Positions 44,811-56,790 of a DNA stretch of 64,000 nt are shown piece after piece. The position numbers were made by a program, and so were the translations under genes. The first letter of the stretch is position 1, and each line of letters starts with the position of its first letter. Origin of the DNA: Symsagittifera roscoffensis (Eukaryota > Xenacoelomorpha > Acoela > Convolutidae); the NCBI RefSeq assembly GCF_963678635.1, contig NC_087067.1, positions 41,311,696 to 41,375,695 of the forward strand, read 5' to 3'. Under the pieces are notes generated by a model. The model made no database searches and had not been told where the DNA came from. It saw nothing but the letters and a program-made list of their open reading frames with translations.

Positions 44811-44975
44811 TGCTTTTTAAAAATTCTTATTTTTTATAAAACTCAGCTACAAATTCTCCTTATTTTTTTGGCGGAAATATAAAAAAGTGTCTCAGATTTT
44901 TGTCAACAAAGTTCACATTTAACTTAGGGCATTAAATGAACAATTGAGAATTTCATAAATGGACATATCAGTATC

Positions 44976-45021
44976 AGTGATGTCTAAGTGCACAGGTTCA
45001 GTGATGTCTAAGTGGACTGAT
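44976..45021 (+). repeat. TTCAGTGATGTCTAAGTG tandem repeat
   Basis: Two copies of a unit of about 23 bases (CAGTGATGTCTAAGTGCACA and CAGTGATGTCTAAGTGGACT). Confidence 0.85.
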
Positions 45022-45510
45022 TTTGTCGAAAGCATTTTTGAATCGCAAAAATTTAGTTTCAGTTTCTATCGCTTTTGCTGAGGTGTCACCGGCCTTAAAC
45101 AGTTTTTCTCCAATCTCAGTGGATCATTTTTTGGGGGTTTCGACTGTCGCAGGCAATTTATTTGGTCTTATATCTTTGTAGAAGTCTGCTTGTTTGGGTT
45201 TTATTTATCTTTCTATCATATTGAAAAAAATATATACTTCAAAAACTAAATTTTCTTTTTTAGAAAAACGTAGTAACTCGATATGAAATCAAAGTTATCG
45301 CCTTGGTTTTTAGAGTACATTACTTCCAAAATAAAAGCAGTGAGCTAATTAGAGACAATATAATCCACTTAGAATAGTCTTTGGAAACTGAATCTTCATT
45401 TGTTCAATATATAAATTTTCATTTGAGAAGTATAGCAATAGATAATGCAAAAATGATTTTTGCTGAGTTTTTTTTTATTTCATATTTTGCATTGCACAGC
45501 TGGTTCCCAG

Positions 45511-45647
45511 GGGGTAAGACCGAGCCACGTGACAAAATCCCTAACAAATCCAAGCCCAAATTGAATCCCACTGAGTGTCCGAACGGAAGCCAATTCATTT
45601 CCTTTCCATTTCACAATTTTTGCTCCTTAAATAATTACAGCAGTTGA
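45511..45647 (+). CDS. Possible further exon of the Ser/Asn-rich gene
   Basis: After TGGTTCCCAG the frame reads GKTEPRDKIPNKSKPKLNPT and on to TGA 45645-45647. Its acceptor phase fits the phase-1 donor of the exon ending at 41195. Lys/Pro-rich composition is compatible with the same protein. Another AG (45499) is possible. The link is an inference from phase and strand only. Confidence 0.3.
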
Positions 45648-45757
45648 GCTACTGCCTAGTGCTGAGTTAAACTGTTTCTGTCATTTTTTTAAAAATAAAT
45701 TCGTTGGAGAAATTTAGTTTCTGCTCGGGTTAAGTTTTTCCTTCAAAGAGCTGGCAT

Positions 45758-45830
45758 GATCAGATGTCATAAATCATTATAGAGCTCAAAATGTGATCAG
45801 TTGTCGTAAATCTTTATAGAGCTCAACATT
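45758..45830 (+). repeat. Tandem duplication, about 36 bp
   Basis: GATCAGATGTCATAAATCAT and GATCAGTTGTCGTAAATCTT each lead into TATAGAGCTCAA. Confidence 0.8.
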
Positions 45831-45889
45831 TTTAGAGCTTAAAAAATTTCAACTAAATGAAATTAAAAACGATCATTTATATGGTTTTG

Positions 45890-46127
45890 TGAGCGGATCT
45901 AAGATTTTCTTGGAGGGGGGGCTGCGGAATTTCAAAAAAAACAGGCCAAAAAAGCATTTTTAGACACTTTTAGAAAATGTTGACCGAAAAATCGCTTTTT
46001 TCGGCACGCGCTGCCCCTCAAAGTTAGTAAAAATTGGCGCCTTTAGAAAAAATTTAGAGACCTTTTGCGTCGGCATGGGGTCCAATGCCTGAAGGGGAGG
46101 GCGTCCCCCCACCACTTCTTAAATCCG

Positions 46128-46131
<4 letters not shown>
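45890..46131 (+). mobile_element. hAT-type MITE copy
   Basis: Left end GAGCGGATCTAAGATTTTCT, internal CGGCACGCGCTGCCCCTCAA and CCAATGCCTGAAGGGGAGGG, and right end AAATCCGCTGA match the family of the intact copy at 50888-51298. The right terminus runs directly into a TA microsatellite. Confidence 0.65.

Positions 46132-46201
<70 letters not shown>
46129..46201. repeat. (TA)n microsatellite
   Basis: About 72 bases of uninterrupted TA dinucleotide, directly at the right end of a MITE copy. Confidence 0.95.
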
Positions 46202-46203
<2 letters not shown>

Positions 46204-48625
46204 TCATAGATGTGAGAAAAAAAATATACGAGAAAATAAATTATACACTCAAAAATTTCCCAAAAATCGATTGCGGCATTGTTCATAAAACCACGACCTA
46301 GCCGGGTTCAAAATCAAACATAAAACCAAAAATGTGTTCCAACGAAGAACGAAGACAGATAATGGTTGGGTTTCAATGACCATCATTAATAACGAATTTC
46401 CGAAAATGTCATTCTTTTTTACAAGAAAGTTTCCTGTTTCCTCAACATATCTGAGAAGAAGTGTGCTATTATCTCGTTTTTCATTTAAATTGACGCGTAT
46501 CAGTTAACATTTATTTTGCTCTACGAGACCTGGATACCGCCAGAATGTCGCACAAGATAATTACTCCTGTTCGACTCAAATATCAGAAAACTGGGAAACC
46601 GCTGGTGGCATTAACTTCCTCAATATTGGTACAAATCAGAATCAGTCTGCGCCAAAATTCATCACTGTTTTTTGTTTTCATTTTCAGCACAGATAAGACT
46701 TTCAAATGAAGTTTACAGCTAACCTACAGCTTCGTTGAACAAACTAGGACTCTTTTTGCAAAACCGCCTGAAATAACAGTTTAACGCGCTCAAAAAACGT
46801 TAAATAGCATTCTTACTCCTTTTAAAAGGCGTATATTCTCTCTGGGTATTTTATTTTTGAAACCTTTGTTTAAAAACAATATTGCAACTCCGTCAATTTA
46901 GCATTAAGGAACGCTTCTTGAATATTTTATTTCTTCATTAGCAAAGAGAAGCGCATATTTTATTTCTCGTTTTTAACTAATTATTATCGCGCCAATTTTT
47001 GTTTTTGAAAAATTAAAGGCTTCAACTTTTCTCATTCTTATTGCAAATTTTGCGTTGAAATTTGTTCAGTTTTTTGACAAACATCACTTATTGTTATTTG
47101 CTTTTAGCGACCTTGAGCAAAAAAAATTGTAGAAGAAAAAATGTATAACCTACGGGTAGATTTAGAACTAATCAGCATTTTTATCGTTTCCGAGCTCTAT
47201 TATCATTTTTCAATTGCAGGATGTTTTGTCTCTGCGATTTATTTTTTGTTCTAATTACCAAATATAGGAGAGAGAGTTTTTTAATTGATTACGTCCGATT
47301 CTGAAATTGCTCAACTTACTGATATAACTGTTTGTAACTAGTCACTTCATTGCGGGGTCTCCAATTCATAGCGTCCATTTTTCAAAGTAAATCTTTATGT
47401 CAATACCAGTGTACCAAAATTGGTCTTACTTGCTTACTATAAGTTAATATTTATAACCAGAAGTTTTCCCTGGAAACTATCATTCTAAAACCGTAATCTG
47501 TCACTTCGTATATGGCAACTTTTACCATTTAAATACCATTTCACTTTTCTGCTGTTCGACTTCGAAACCTCGAACAACTGCTGTACTGCACACTTCGAGG
47601 AGCTTTATGACTAATGATACAGACCGTTAGCTCAGTTTTGGAATTACAGCAGAAACCAGGTTTTCCAAGAAGCAGAATATGTTTATTTGGGAATTAAACA
47701 AATAACTTTAAGAATGCAAAAACTTTTTCGAAATTTTTCTCACAAGTAAACATCTAATAAAAATTGAACAATTTTATGCAAAATTATGTCATTTATTAAA
47801 CTTATCTGCTGTTCGTTTCATTAGTTGAAAGTCCTGAATATAAACTTCAACATTGGTATCGTTCAAAACATATTGAAACAAGAAATCACGTGATAGTTTG
47901 AAAATGGTCAATAAGTGAAATCACCCTTGGTAATACAAGACCTAACGGGTGGCATTAGTTTGAGCTCCTATCAATCCCCTACGTCGACTACTTCAAACGG
48001 TCTAAGCTAGTTTGCCCTAAACCGGCACGACCCCCATTTTATCCCAGTTGACGCCCGGAGTAACGGGTAACCCCAACAAACGCCAGCGAAGCAAAAACCA
48101 GTTTTGATTATAGTGTTATATGCATAGCTTACTTTTTGACGCCCTAGTTAAATAAAAGTCAACACTTTTACAATCCTTAGAATAATTTTAAGGGAAAACC
48201 TTTCTAAAATCTTCCATTTTTATGGCAGTTTAAAAGCTTCTTCACCTTAAGAATCTTAGCGCTAAGGGTCTAATTGGTCTGCTAAAAGAAAAAAATTCAG
48301 GGGAAAAATCGAATTGAGAAGTAAAACATATTTAACGGTTTGCTACATTTTCATGAATTATTAATTTTGTTTAGATTTTACTTCGTCAAAGCATAAAATA
48401 CACCCAATTTTTGTTACATGTCATACGATCAAAACCCAGACGTCTTATGACTAAAAACCTTGTTCTCTACTTTGAATAAGATCCCTATTTTTTTAAATTG
48501 TCTGCAATTATTAACCACAACAATTGAAAACTTTGAAAAAATTTTTTTTGACCGGTTAATAATTATCCTACTCCTACTTATAATTGACATCTTATAATTA
48601 GCCAAGTTTAATTCCACGAATCGAA
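46202..48625. other. AT-rich region upstream of the F-BAR-like gene
   Basis: No supported exon or repeat family. It probably holds the promoter of the gene beginning at 48626, but no core element is obvious. Confidence 0.45.
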
Positions 48626-51600
48626 ATGTTTCGATCGTTATCTGGAAAAGTTTTCACGCGGTCCAGAACTCAAGAATGGGCTTCTTTTCCCGACGAAGAA
48701 GGTCCGAATTCAATGTTGCAACTGAACCGTCTTAGCCCACAGAGCACAAATTACCTTTACTCCGCTCCCGCCCCGCCAGTCGTCCATTCGTCGCCAGGGA
48801 TGCCAAAAATCAACAGGTCCCGAAGCGGTTCCGAAGTGCTAAGGAAACTAGAACGCAGTTTCAGCCTCAAATCCAGCTCCTTTCGACGTCGGAAGTCCTC
48901 AACGTCGCAAACTGAGATCAATCGGAACAAACTCGGAGGCAGCTCGGAACATTGGGTTTCAGTGCACGAAGGGTCTGGGGGAAGCTCGTGTTTTTTAAAC
49001 CATCCAGGATGCTCCCCGCTTCTTGGCGCAAACCGGAAGGCAGAAGACTCACTTGCAACTTTCTCACATTTTGGTATTAAGTTCAAATTTTTCAGTATTA
49101 AGTTCAAAGTGTGACTTTGTTTCACGCTTTTCATTGTTCGTTTTTCAATTCATTTTTTTTTTTCAAACTTCAGCATAAAGTTTGCATTTTATATCGCATT
49201 TCTATTTGCCGAATAACATTTATAACAAAAAAATAATTATAACACCTTTACCACGGAAAATCGCGAAACTTTTTGGAATTATGTTGCGTAATTATGTCAC
49301 TATATTTATGAGAGTTATCCGGGGTCATCGACCCATTTTGTAGAAAAAAATCCGTTTCTATAATTGCTACGATTTTTAATTGTTTGATATTCCATGAACA
49401 GTAACATCACAACTAATATGCTTTAAACCGATTTGCTACATAAGGGATCAAGTTATAACATCTAACCCCTACGGCGCTTTAGGGGGATGGACTTTAATTT
49501 GGTTCTTAAATTGGGTTTTTCAGCCAATCAGTAGAATGTATTATACACGCAACGCTGAGCAATTTTAACCTTAAATAGTAAGGGTGTAGAAGAGTTGTAC
49601 TAGGCCAATTTGGGGTGACGGAAGCTGACTTAGCCGCTAGAAGAAACAGTTTCAAGATAGACTTTCTTTTCTTTTATTAGAACAAAGCCGCAACTCAGTA
49701 TTCTATAAAAGGAAAAAATATTGATCGCCTTATGCTTCAAATTAACAAATTTAATGTTCAATTTTTTCTCAAATTCGAGGCAAACGAAAGATTCCTAACA
49801 CTTATCCGTTTGCACATCACCGCCCAAGGGCAAAAAGCAGGACACTAATGATAATAAAATGCCAATAAAAATGTCCGCCTCATCAATCTTGAGACTTAAG
49901 GGAGGTTTAACCTGCAGTTGACGCATTGGATCAGACAAACTGCATTTATAGACGCTCCTGATTACATTTCAGGGGCGATTAATTTTTACCGTACTAATTC
50001 CTCGATTGCTGCATTTCTACTCTCTTATTATTGCCCTAATGGAAGATAACTTTAAAAAGCAATTCGAACTTGGTATGTAATTTTACATTACATTTGTGAA
50101 ATTCCTGTTTTTTGTTCAACTTTAAGTTCTGTCAATCACCCACCCGCCTTTCAGATTTTTTTTTGTAAGAAATCGAGCACAGTTATAAAACTTGTCGTGA
50201 AGCTCAATTTGCATTTTGTTTTCTTCAGATAAATTTAGACATTCAAAGCAGAACAACAAGTCGTATGCATTTTTGTATCATCCAATAAATAAAGTTACTG
50301 AGGATTGATAAATTTCAGTTTCGAGAGTTTGAGGTCATGCGCTACGTTTTGTTTTTCTATTGCAGCGTAGGTGGTCGACTATACCAGTTTACAAATCATT
50401 ACAAATTAAAACCAGGCGGGTTAATTCGTACAATTTATGCGGTAATAGACAATAAGTATGTCATTTGTAATTAGCAATTTCATTTTCTTTACTTTTTCAA
50501 TCTATTTTTCAAAATTCTAGAAAACTTTTTGTAGCAAAATTATTTCAAGGTCAGTTTAAAGGACAATTAGAATTTTTAAGACTCGTTCTCGTTGCTTTCG
50601 ATGAAAGATGGCAATCTAAACAATTAGGCTCATGTTTTGATCAGACTTCAGCGATAAAGATATCAGTTTTTTGCGAAATGATTTTTGAACCATTTATATC
50701 ATCATATCAAAAATTTCAGTTTCAAATTGAACCAACAGACAACTTTGATGCAAAAAATATATCGAATTACCGAAATTATCTGAAAGTTTTTAGCATTAAA
50801 ATACTGAAAGTTTCAGCTTTTCGAATACTTTTGGAAACGATCTTTGTTAAACCATTGGGTAAGAGGAAAATTCTTTGTATCTCTCAGCAGGGGCGGATTT
50901 AGGGGGGGAACGTTTCCTCTCCCCTTAGGGATTCGACCCCCTGCCGACCCAAAAAGTCCCACCTTTGTAATATTTTGGGATACCCATTTTTGGTCGACGG
51001 ACCCAAAAATTTTTCTACAAGCGCCTTTGGCGCCAATGTATACTAATTTTTAGGAGGGAGCGAGCGCCGAAAAAAACGTGATTTATTGGTCAAAATTTTT
51101 CAAAAAGTGCCTAAAAATGCCTTTTTTGGCCTGTTATTTTTTCAAAATTTTGCCTGCGGCGCAGAAAAATTGATCAAAGCAGGGTCTTTTTTTACGGCTT
51201 TGGAAGGGCTCAAAAAAATCCCTAAATTTTCGAAATTTTTAAAATCCGGCAATCCGCCCCCCCCCCCCTCCCTCAAGAAAATTCCAGATCCGCCCCTGTC
51301 TCTCAGGAAAAAAGTTCCAATCCCACGTTTATCACAAAACTATTAAACAAATCGCTTACTATGCTCAAACTTAGTTCCAAATATGAAAAGTATGTGCATA
51401 CTTCTTGTCTAGTAAGAAATGAAAATTTCTGACAAAAAAGGTCTGCAGCAAATCCAAATTTACATACAAAGCAGTGAAAAAAATTGGCATTTCCTGTTGT
51501 TTGGGCGGTTAATTCATTTGCTTCTCGGAATTTGACTAAAACTCAGATTTTTGAGTTAAATTTGGTTCAGCGATGATCAGCAGTTTCATTAATAAATCAG

Positions 51601-54600
51601 CAACAAACCAGTCATGCTCTATCGATAAGTTAATATTGAATCGTTAAACTTAGTGTCTATTCATTTTGAAGAAAAAAAATGCGGGACTAAAATTGTAGTT
51701 TTTGTGTTTCAAATATGCCGTCATGATATGTTAAATTTTGGGCGCAAGCAAGTAATTCTTAATGCATTTTCAGCAAAACCTGTTTTTTGATAGGAAGTTT
51801 CCAATTATTGCGTAGATTTTTTTAAAGTTGTTCTTACTGTTTTAAAGTTGTGTCTGACATATAAAGTTTAATGGAAGGAAAATTCAAAATTAAAAATCTA
51901 TTTACAACTTATCTAATTTGTTAGCACGTCAATTGGTTCAAGCTTGTGTTTCAAGTTTCCACCGAAGATGTCATACAAATTGCCAGGATCAAATAATGCT
52001 GATCTTGAAAGAATGGATAATCAGGTCAAGGTCGAAAAGAAAGTCGATATGGTCAAAATATGAATCCAACAAAATATCGATGCCCAAACATTGAACAAAA
52101 ATGGCAAATGGAAAAAGAGGAGTAATTGGCTATGCAATTTTCAAAAAATGTTCCGGCCGCAAAGATTAAAGAATTTTTTTTTAAACAATCAAAAAATGTT
52201 TTTTTTTTTAAAACAAAGAAAAACTTAAAAAATGCAATCTAACCCCAGCTATCGAAATCGTAGGAAAATGCTATAAAATTTGGTAACTTTGACCAAAACC
52301 AATAAATTTTTCAGCTCACACTTTTCTGCTAAGAAAAAGTACCACAAATTTTGTTCAAAAAAAAACTTGCTTAGAACGTCAAAAACTAAATATTTACCCC
52401 ATTTTGTATCAAAACCATATTGCAGAAAGCCGCAGAACAATATTATGAAGCAGCAGAGTTTCAGGTACCAAGAAGCGGAGTTATACAGGGCCTGACGATG
52501 CCTGAATAATTTGACACCGAGCTCGTTCGAAGCGTTTTGTTTTTCTCTGATTGAGCCTAATTTGCTTCGTTTTTGAAATTTATTCAGCATTTTTTATTCA
52601 GAAATGCTCTTAATTGTCCCGACAGTTCAAAATGCAGAAGAGTTTTGCATTTGGGTGTGTTTTAGACTTTAATTCATTTGTTTTATTTTCCAGGCAAAAT
52701 AAGGTACCACAAGCAACACTCGGAATGGGTCCTTTCTATAAAAATCTGATAGGACGACATTGAAGACAAAATTTTCAAAAAATTGCTGCAGTGTCGAGAA
52801 AAAACTTTGAATTTTTGAAAGTTTCTAACTTTGAGCTAGTAAAGCGTCGAGTAAGTAAAATTTGTAATGTAAAAATAATTGATTTGGAAAAAAACTTGAT
52901 ACTGCTGAATAAAGTAGTATGGATGTTCCATTTAGCGCTTCTTTGGCATTAATAGTTTTCTAAAAAAAAGTTTAAGCATGTAGGAAAAGTTTTTGAAAAT
53001 TCTTCATATTGTTTGTTTGTTGTTCAATGTTGAAGACAACTGTTGTTGATTATGCCTAATTTACTAATTGTATCACAACATCCACAAGAACGACATTAAA
53101 TTGAAGACAAAAAAGACAAATATTACGAGGCCGAACTGTGCGTTTTGTAAGTTGCGAGCGGATTCCGCAACAAGGACGCTCCCTTTGTTCTTTTTTTAGT
53201 CTTTCATTTTCTTTGATCGTTCCGAAAAATTTTTATCATGTTTAAAAACTTGTTAAAGAAACTAAAATTGTGCCCCTATCCAGTGCCCAGTTTGGCCTCG
53301 TAATGACAAAAATTTTTCTTGTAATTTTTTTTCTAATGTGGTCGGAACGTTCTCTTCTATTTACACAGCAACTGTCTATCTTTGTTCAAAACTGTGTTTA
53401 TCAGCTGAGTTTAAATTTCAGTCGCCGAGTTCTCCCAGCGTCTTGCGACTACTTTGGAAGCGAATGCATTTCAACTGCAGTCACTCATGGAATCATACAG
53501 ACCCACACACGAACAGTTTCTTCAGGAGAGGTAACATTTTTCTATATTATTCATAATATCAAAGCAATCATTTCTTATATTTGGAAAAAAATACTTACAT
53601 TAATGGAAAAAAAACATCTTTGACAAAAGACCTGTTGATTTCAATTGTTAGCTACTTCTAACAGCTAATATAACTTTATTCCATAATATAATGTTTATAT
53701 AACTCAACATAAAACTTCTGTTTAATATTGAACAACACGTTAATCTTAACTAATTAAGCAGGAAACCGGGAGATGTTAAAAAGATTACAAACTGTAACGA
53801 AACTTTTTCAAAACTCACAAAAAACGAACATTATAAGAAAATAACTCAGTTCTTTACTCACGCTCCAAATACCCATTTTTGGCAAAAATTGAGATGTATT
53901 TGAAAAGTTTTGACGTTTGAGCTAGAATAAACATTTTTCATTTTCAGAGTTGATTGTCCGATGCACTTGTTAACTGCCTGGGAAGCCCTCACGAAAGAGT
54001 TCGATAAGAGAGCCGAGGTAATTTCAAAAGTTATGTAATTCCAAACGTCACAGATAGAGCAGATGATGCAATTACTTTACTAATCTACAGGCGCAGTTGC
54101 AAGATTTGAGAAAAATGTTAATTACATTGCAAACATTTATGATACACGCCTATTTGATCGCAAGAGCTTTTGTCTCTGCAAGAATGATCATTGATTTAAA
54201 AGTATTAAATTAACAAAAATTCGGGGTTTTCGCAGAAGTAGCGTTTTTTCAAAAGACGTCACTCTTTTAACGTCATCCAAGTAAACATTTTCTGAAAATC
54301 GACCCCAGAAAAGATTCATAAAATTTCAAATAATCCTTAACTACAGGGCCAAAAAACGATTCAACGTAAAAATAAATGAACAGCTTGTAAGTTACTGGCA
54401 TGTTTAACAGCTCGAAAGCTTAACAGCTCGTACATTTTCCTAATGTATAAATCGCCCTAATTTTTTCAAAAAAAAATATGTTCAGGAGGACATGTCATTG
54501 GCTAAATTTCTGGCCAGTGAGGTTTCAGTGCCGCTCTATGACCTGGTGCAGAGCAAGAAACAGACCAACAAGAAGTCTGCCAAGGACGAAATCGAAGTGG

Positions 54601-55314
54601 CTCTCGAACATCAAGAGGAAATGCTTAACAAGGTTTCTCTGAATTTTTTCTAACTTCACATCCGCCAAAAATCCTTATCGAGTCAGGATGTGAGATTGCA
54701 AACAGAATCTTGCAACACTTTTTCTTCTTAAGTGATAATAGCGAAAAAACAATTGCCATAAAAAATTTCTGGGCTTATTTTTTTTCTCAGACGCATATAA
54801 GGGCTTTTAATCAATTGTTTTCATGTAATAAGTCTAATTTAGTAAATGCTCTTTTAATGTCCTGATTTTTTAGTATTCCTTTTTTGCGCTTTTCGCGTTT
54901 TTGATGCAATTTCTCTTAAAAAATTTAATATAGATGATTGAACAGTTAATCAAACTAAAAGGATTCTGTGTTTTTAGGTGCAAAAACAGTACAACGAAGT
55001 TTACAACAAATACAAAACATCCACCAGCAAATCCCAACCATCGGTAAGCTTGTTTTCAGTTTGAACTAGTTTCAACAAAGCGGCGTTAGTTAAACAGCGA
55101 CTGCTGATTAAAATTTTTCCACGATATGTTTTGATAGATATTCCATTTTTCTCTATTGCGTTGAAAATGGTTGTTTTTACCACAGTAATTAGAATATAGA
55201 GACTTTCCTCAAACTTTTGGTTCAAACAAATTTAATTTGATTGTAACTTTTCTGCAGGCGCCAACGGTATTTGTAGCGCAAACAGCTCTTTTATCGGATT
55301 TATACGGCTTTGAG
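48626..55314 (+). CDS. F-BAR-like domain protein with Ser/Arg-rich N-terminus (3' end not found)
   Basis: Exons: 48626-49073, 53422-53530, 53948-54017, 54486-54632, 54978-55043 and 55258-55314. All have GT-AG borders and compatible phases (1, 2, 0, 0, 0). Exon 1 encodes about 149 residues, basic and Ser-rich (EVLRKLERSFSLKSSSFRRR), with many potential phosphorylation sites. Exons 2-5 encode long helices: EFSQRLATTLEANAFQLQSL, HLLTAWEALTKEFDKRAEED, then ASEVSVPLYDLVQSKKQTNK and VQKQYNEVYNKYKTST. The W..L..E...A....LA..L..EV..PL....KK.....KY pattern is that of F-BAR modules, which dimerise and bend membranes. The exact subfamily is not clear. Introns carry a hAT MITE and a small TIR element. 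The last exon ends in frame at a donor, so more exons follow, possibly outside what I can recognise. Confidence 0.65.
50039..50072 (+). CDS. Candidate alternative first exon of the F-BAR-like gene
   Basis: ATG at 50039 opens MEDNFKKQFEL and ends in phase 1 at CTTG/GTATGT, the same phase as exon 1. Joined to the exon at 53422 it gives a continuous helical start of an F-BAR-type module without the Ser-rich extension. There is no acceptor just before the ATG, consistent with a first exon. Only frame and donor quality support it. Confidence 0.4.
50888..51298 (+). mobile_element. Intact hAT-type MITE, 411 bp, with 8-bp target-site duplication
   Basis: Left end CAGGGGCGGATTTAGG and right end CCAGATCCGCCCCTG are inverted repeats. 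TCTCTCAG occurs immediately before (50880-50887) and after (51299-51306), a perfect 8-bp duplication, as hAT transposases make. CAG...CTG termini also fit hAT. It lies in the large intron of the F-BAR-like gene. The ORFs across it are not gene-like. Confidence 0.9.
51307..53122. other. Intron sequence of the F-BAR-like gene
   Basis: AT-rich, no recognisable exon or repeat. Short open frames at 52249-52590 overlap on both strands. Confidence 0.5.
53123..53303 (+). mobile_element. Short TIR MITE, TTACGAGGCC family, 181 bp
   Basis: TTACGAGGCCGAACTGTGC at the left and GCCCAGTTTGGCCTCGTAA at the right are inverted repeats. A second copy in opposite orientation lies at 55955-56152. The internal GCGGATTCCGC and TTTGATCGTTCCGA are shared. 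No ORF. Confidence 0.85.
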
Positions 55315-55954
55315 GTAATGCAAAAAAAAACTAGCAGATTGGACTAACGGCAGATTGGATCCAAAATTAAATCAAAATTTCAATTTAAAATCAATAAAAA
55401 TGAAAAAAAAAAAAAAATTATTTTTTTTTGAGATTTTTGAGCTCAAAAGTAAAAAAACAGTAATATTTTCTGAGAGCCAGCTCCAGGAAACATTAATGTT
55501 TTTCAAAAATTACTTTCTATGTTGCTTCTTTCAAACCCTTTTGGCTGTTAGACCTGTCTGCTTTTTAAACAGCTTCTGCAAATTTAAATTAAATGCAACT
55601 TTTGGTGGTCTTTATATCAATGTACCATTTTCCCAATCGCTTCTTTTTCTGTATGTAAATGTTCGTAGAGTGTAATAGTCCATTTAGTTTATGTTACCCA
55701 GGTCTAAATGTCACTAATTTGTGTAATATCTATGTTAATTAAGTGTATTAAATGTTAAATGTCGCTATAAATAAGTTTGTCGTGTTTGAAGACTAAATCC
55801 AATTCTAAGATAAAACTTATCTTGACTAAATTGAATTTCTGAGTTCTTCTCAAATTTTGTTCAGCAAATCTCAAAAACGAGCCAAACGCGCCTCCGAAAA
55901 AATTTAAAGTTGGACAGCTGAAAATGGATTTCGCAAAATATAGTACCAAAGACG
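55315..55954. other. Downstream of the last recognised F-BAR-like exon
   Basis: A possible short terminal exon follows TTTTGTTCAG at 55869 (QISKTSQTRLRKNLKLDS then TGA, phase 0), but support is weak. The remainder is A-rich. Confidence 0.3.
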
Positions 55955-56152
55955 TTACGAGGCCAAACTGTGCACTGGATAGGCGCACAATTTCATGTCT
56001 GTATGTTCCTAGATTCCAGAGACAAGTCTTTAAACATGTTAAAATTTTGTCGGAACGATCAGAGGAAATGAAAGAACAAAAAAACAACAAAGAGGGCCTC
56101 CTTTAGGCGGATTCCGCTTACAATTTACAAAATGCACAGTTTGGCCTCGTGA
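55955..56152 (-). mobile_element. Short TIR MITE, TTACGAGGCC family, second copy
   Basis: Ends TTACGAGGCCAAACTGTGCA and TGCACAGTTTGGCCTCGTGA. Its reverse complement aligns along its length with 53123-53303. Confidence 0.85.
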
Positions 56153-56330
56153 TGGAAGGGATTATTAGGTGGTCAAGAGATCGAGTCTCTGAGAAGAATG
56201 CGTGCATCTGACCGCTGCTAAATCAGCTACTGGTCTGTTCACTTTTGAGGTATAAAATTATTCCAATCAGCTTTTCTCGACACTGAAATAACTTTCGCTG
56301 GGAAATATTTTGAAGAGTTTTAAAACAACT

Positions 56331-56586
56331 GTCAATTTGATGCAAAGCAAGCATTTTTGAAGTTTCTGTATTTGTATCTAACATTATCTTTGGCTATGTT
56401 CAATCTCACTTCTTGAAACTGTCAGAAAAACACGAATAGCGTTTGTAAATGTTTGATTACCAAACAATTACAAAAGCTATTCGTGTTGTTTCGACAATTT
56501 CAAGAAGTGAGATTGAAAACGGCCAAAGGTACTTGTTTGATACATATTCAGATACTTTAAAAATGCTTGCAATACATCAAATTGAC
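56331..56586. repeat. Near-perfect long hairpin, about 125-bp arms, 5-base loop
   Basis: Left arm 56331-56455 and right arm 56461-56586 are reverse complements over almost their whole length, for example GTCAATTTGATG / CATCAAATTGAC at the base, CAATCTCACTTCTTGAAA / TTTCAAGAAGTGAGATTG in the middle and GTTTG / CAAAC at the loop. An RNA from either strand would form a long duplex. It could be a palindromic MITE or a hairpin-RNA locus. The ORF at 56449-56646 crosses the loop and is not gene-like. Confidence 0.9.
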
Positions 56587-56641
56587 CATTGTGCAATACA
56601 TCAAATTGAACAAAACGAAAAGCATGGTAAATGTTTGATTC

Positions 56642-56790
56642 AATAGCGGATTTTGGAGTAGCGGTGAGGCGAACACTTTCTTTTCAGAGATTCGACCCCC
56701 TGCCGACTCAAAAGTTCCCTTTTTGTCTTTTGAGATATCCATTTTTGGCTGATGGACGCCGAAGATTTTCTAAATTCACTCAAATCAATT
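56642..56790 (+). mobile_element. hAT-type MITE, partial copy
   Basis: Contains AGCGGATTTTGGAGTAGCGG, ATTCGACCCCCTGCCGAC and GAGATATCCATTTTTGGCTG, matching the left part of 50888-51298. The right part is missing. Confidence 0.6.

Noticed and set aside
46085-46288. ORF with Tyr-Ile repeats
   Set aside because: Produced by the TA microsatellite next to a MITE end.
50364-50462. Possible exon reading VGGRLYQFTNHYKLKPGGLI after TTGCAG
   Set aside because: Its phase does not fit any exon of the surrounding F-BAR-like gene and no related exon is nearby; likely chance.
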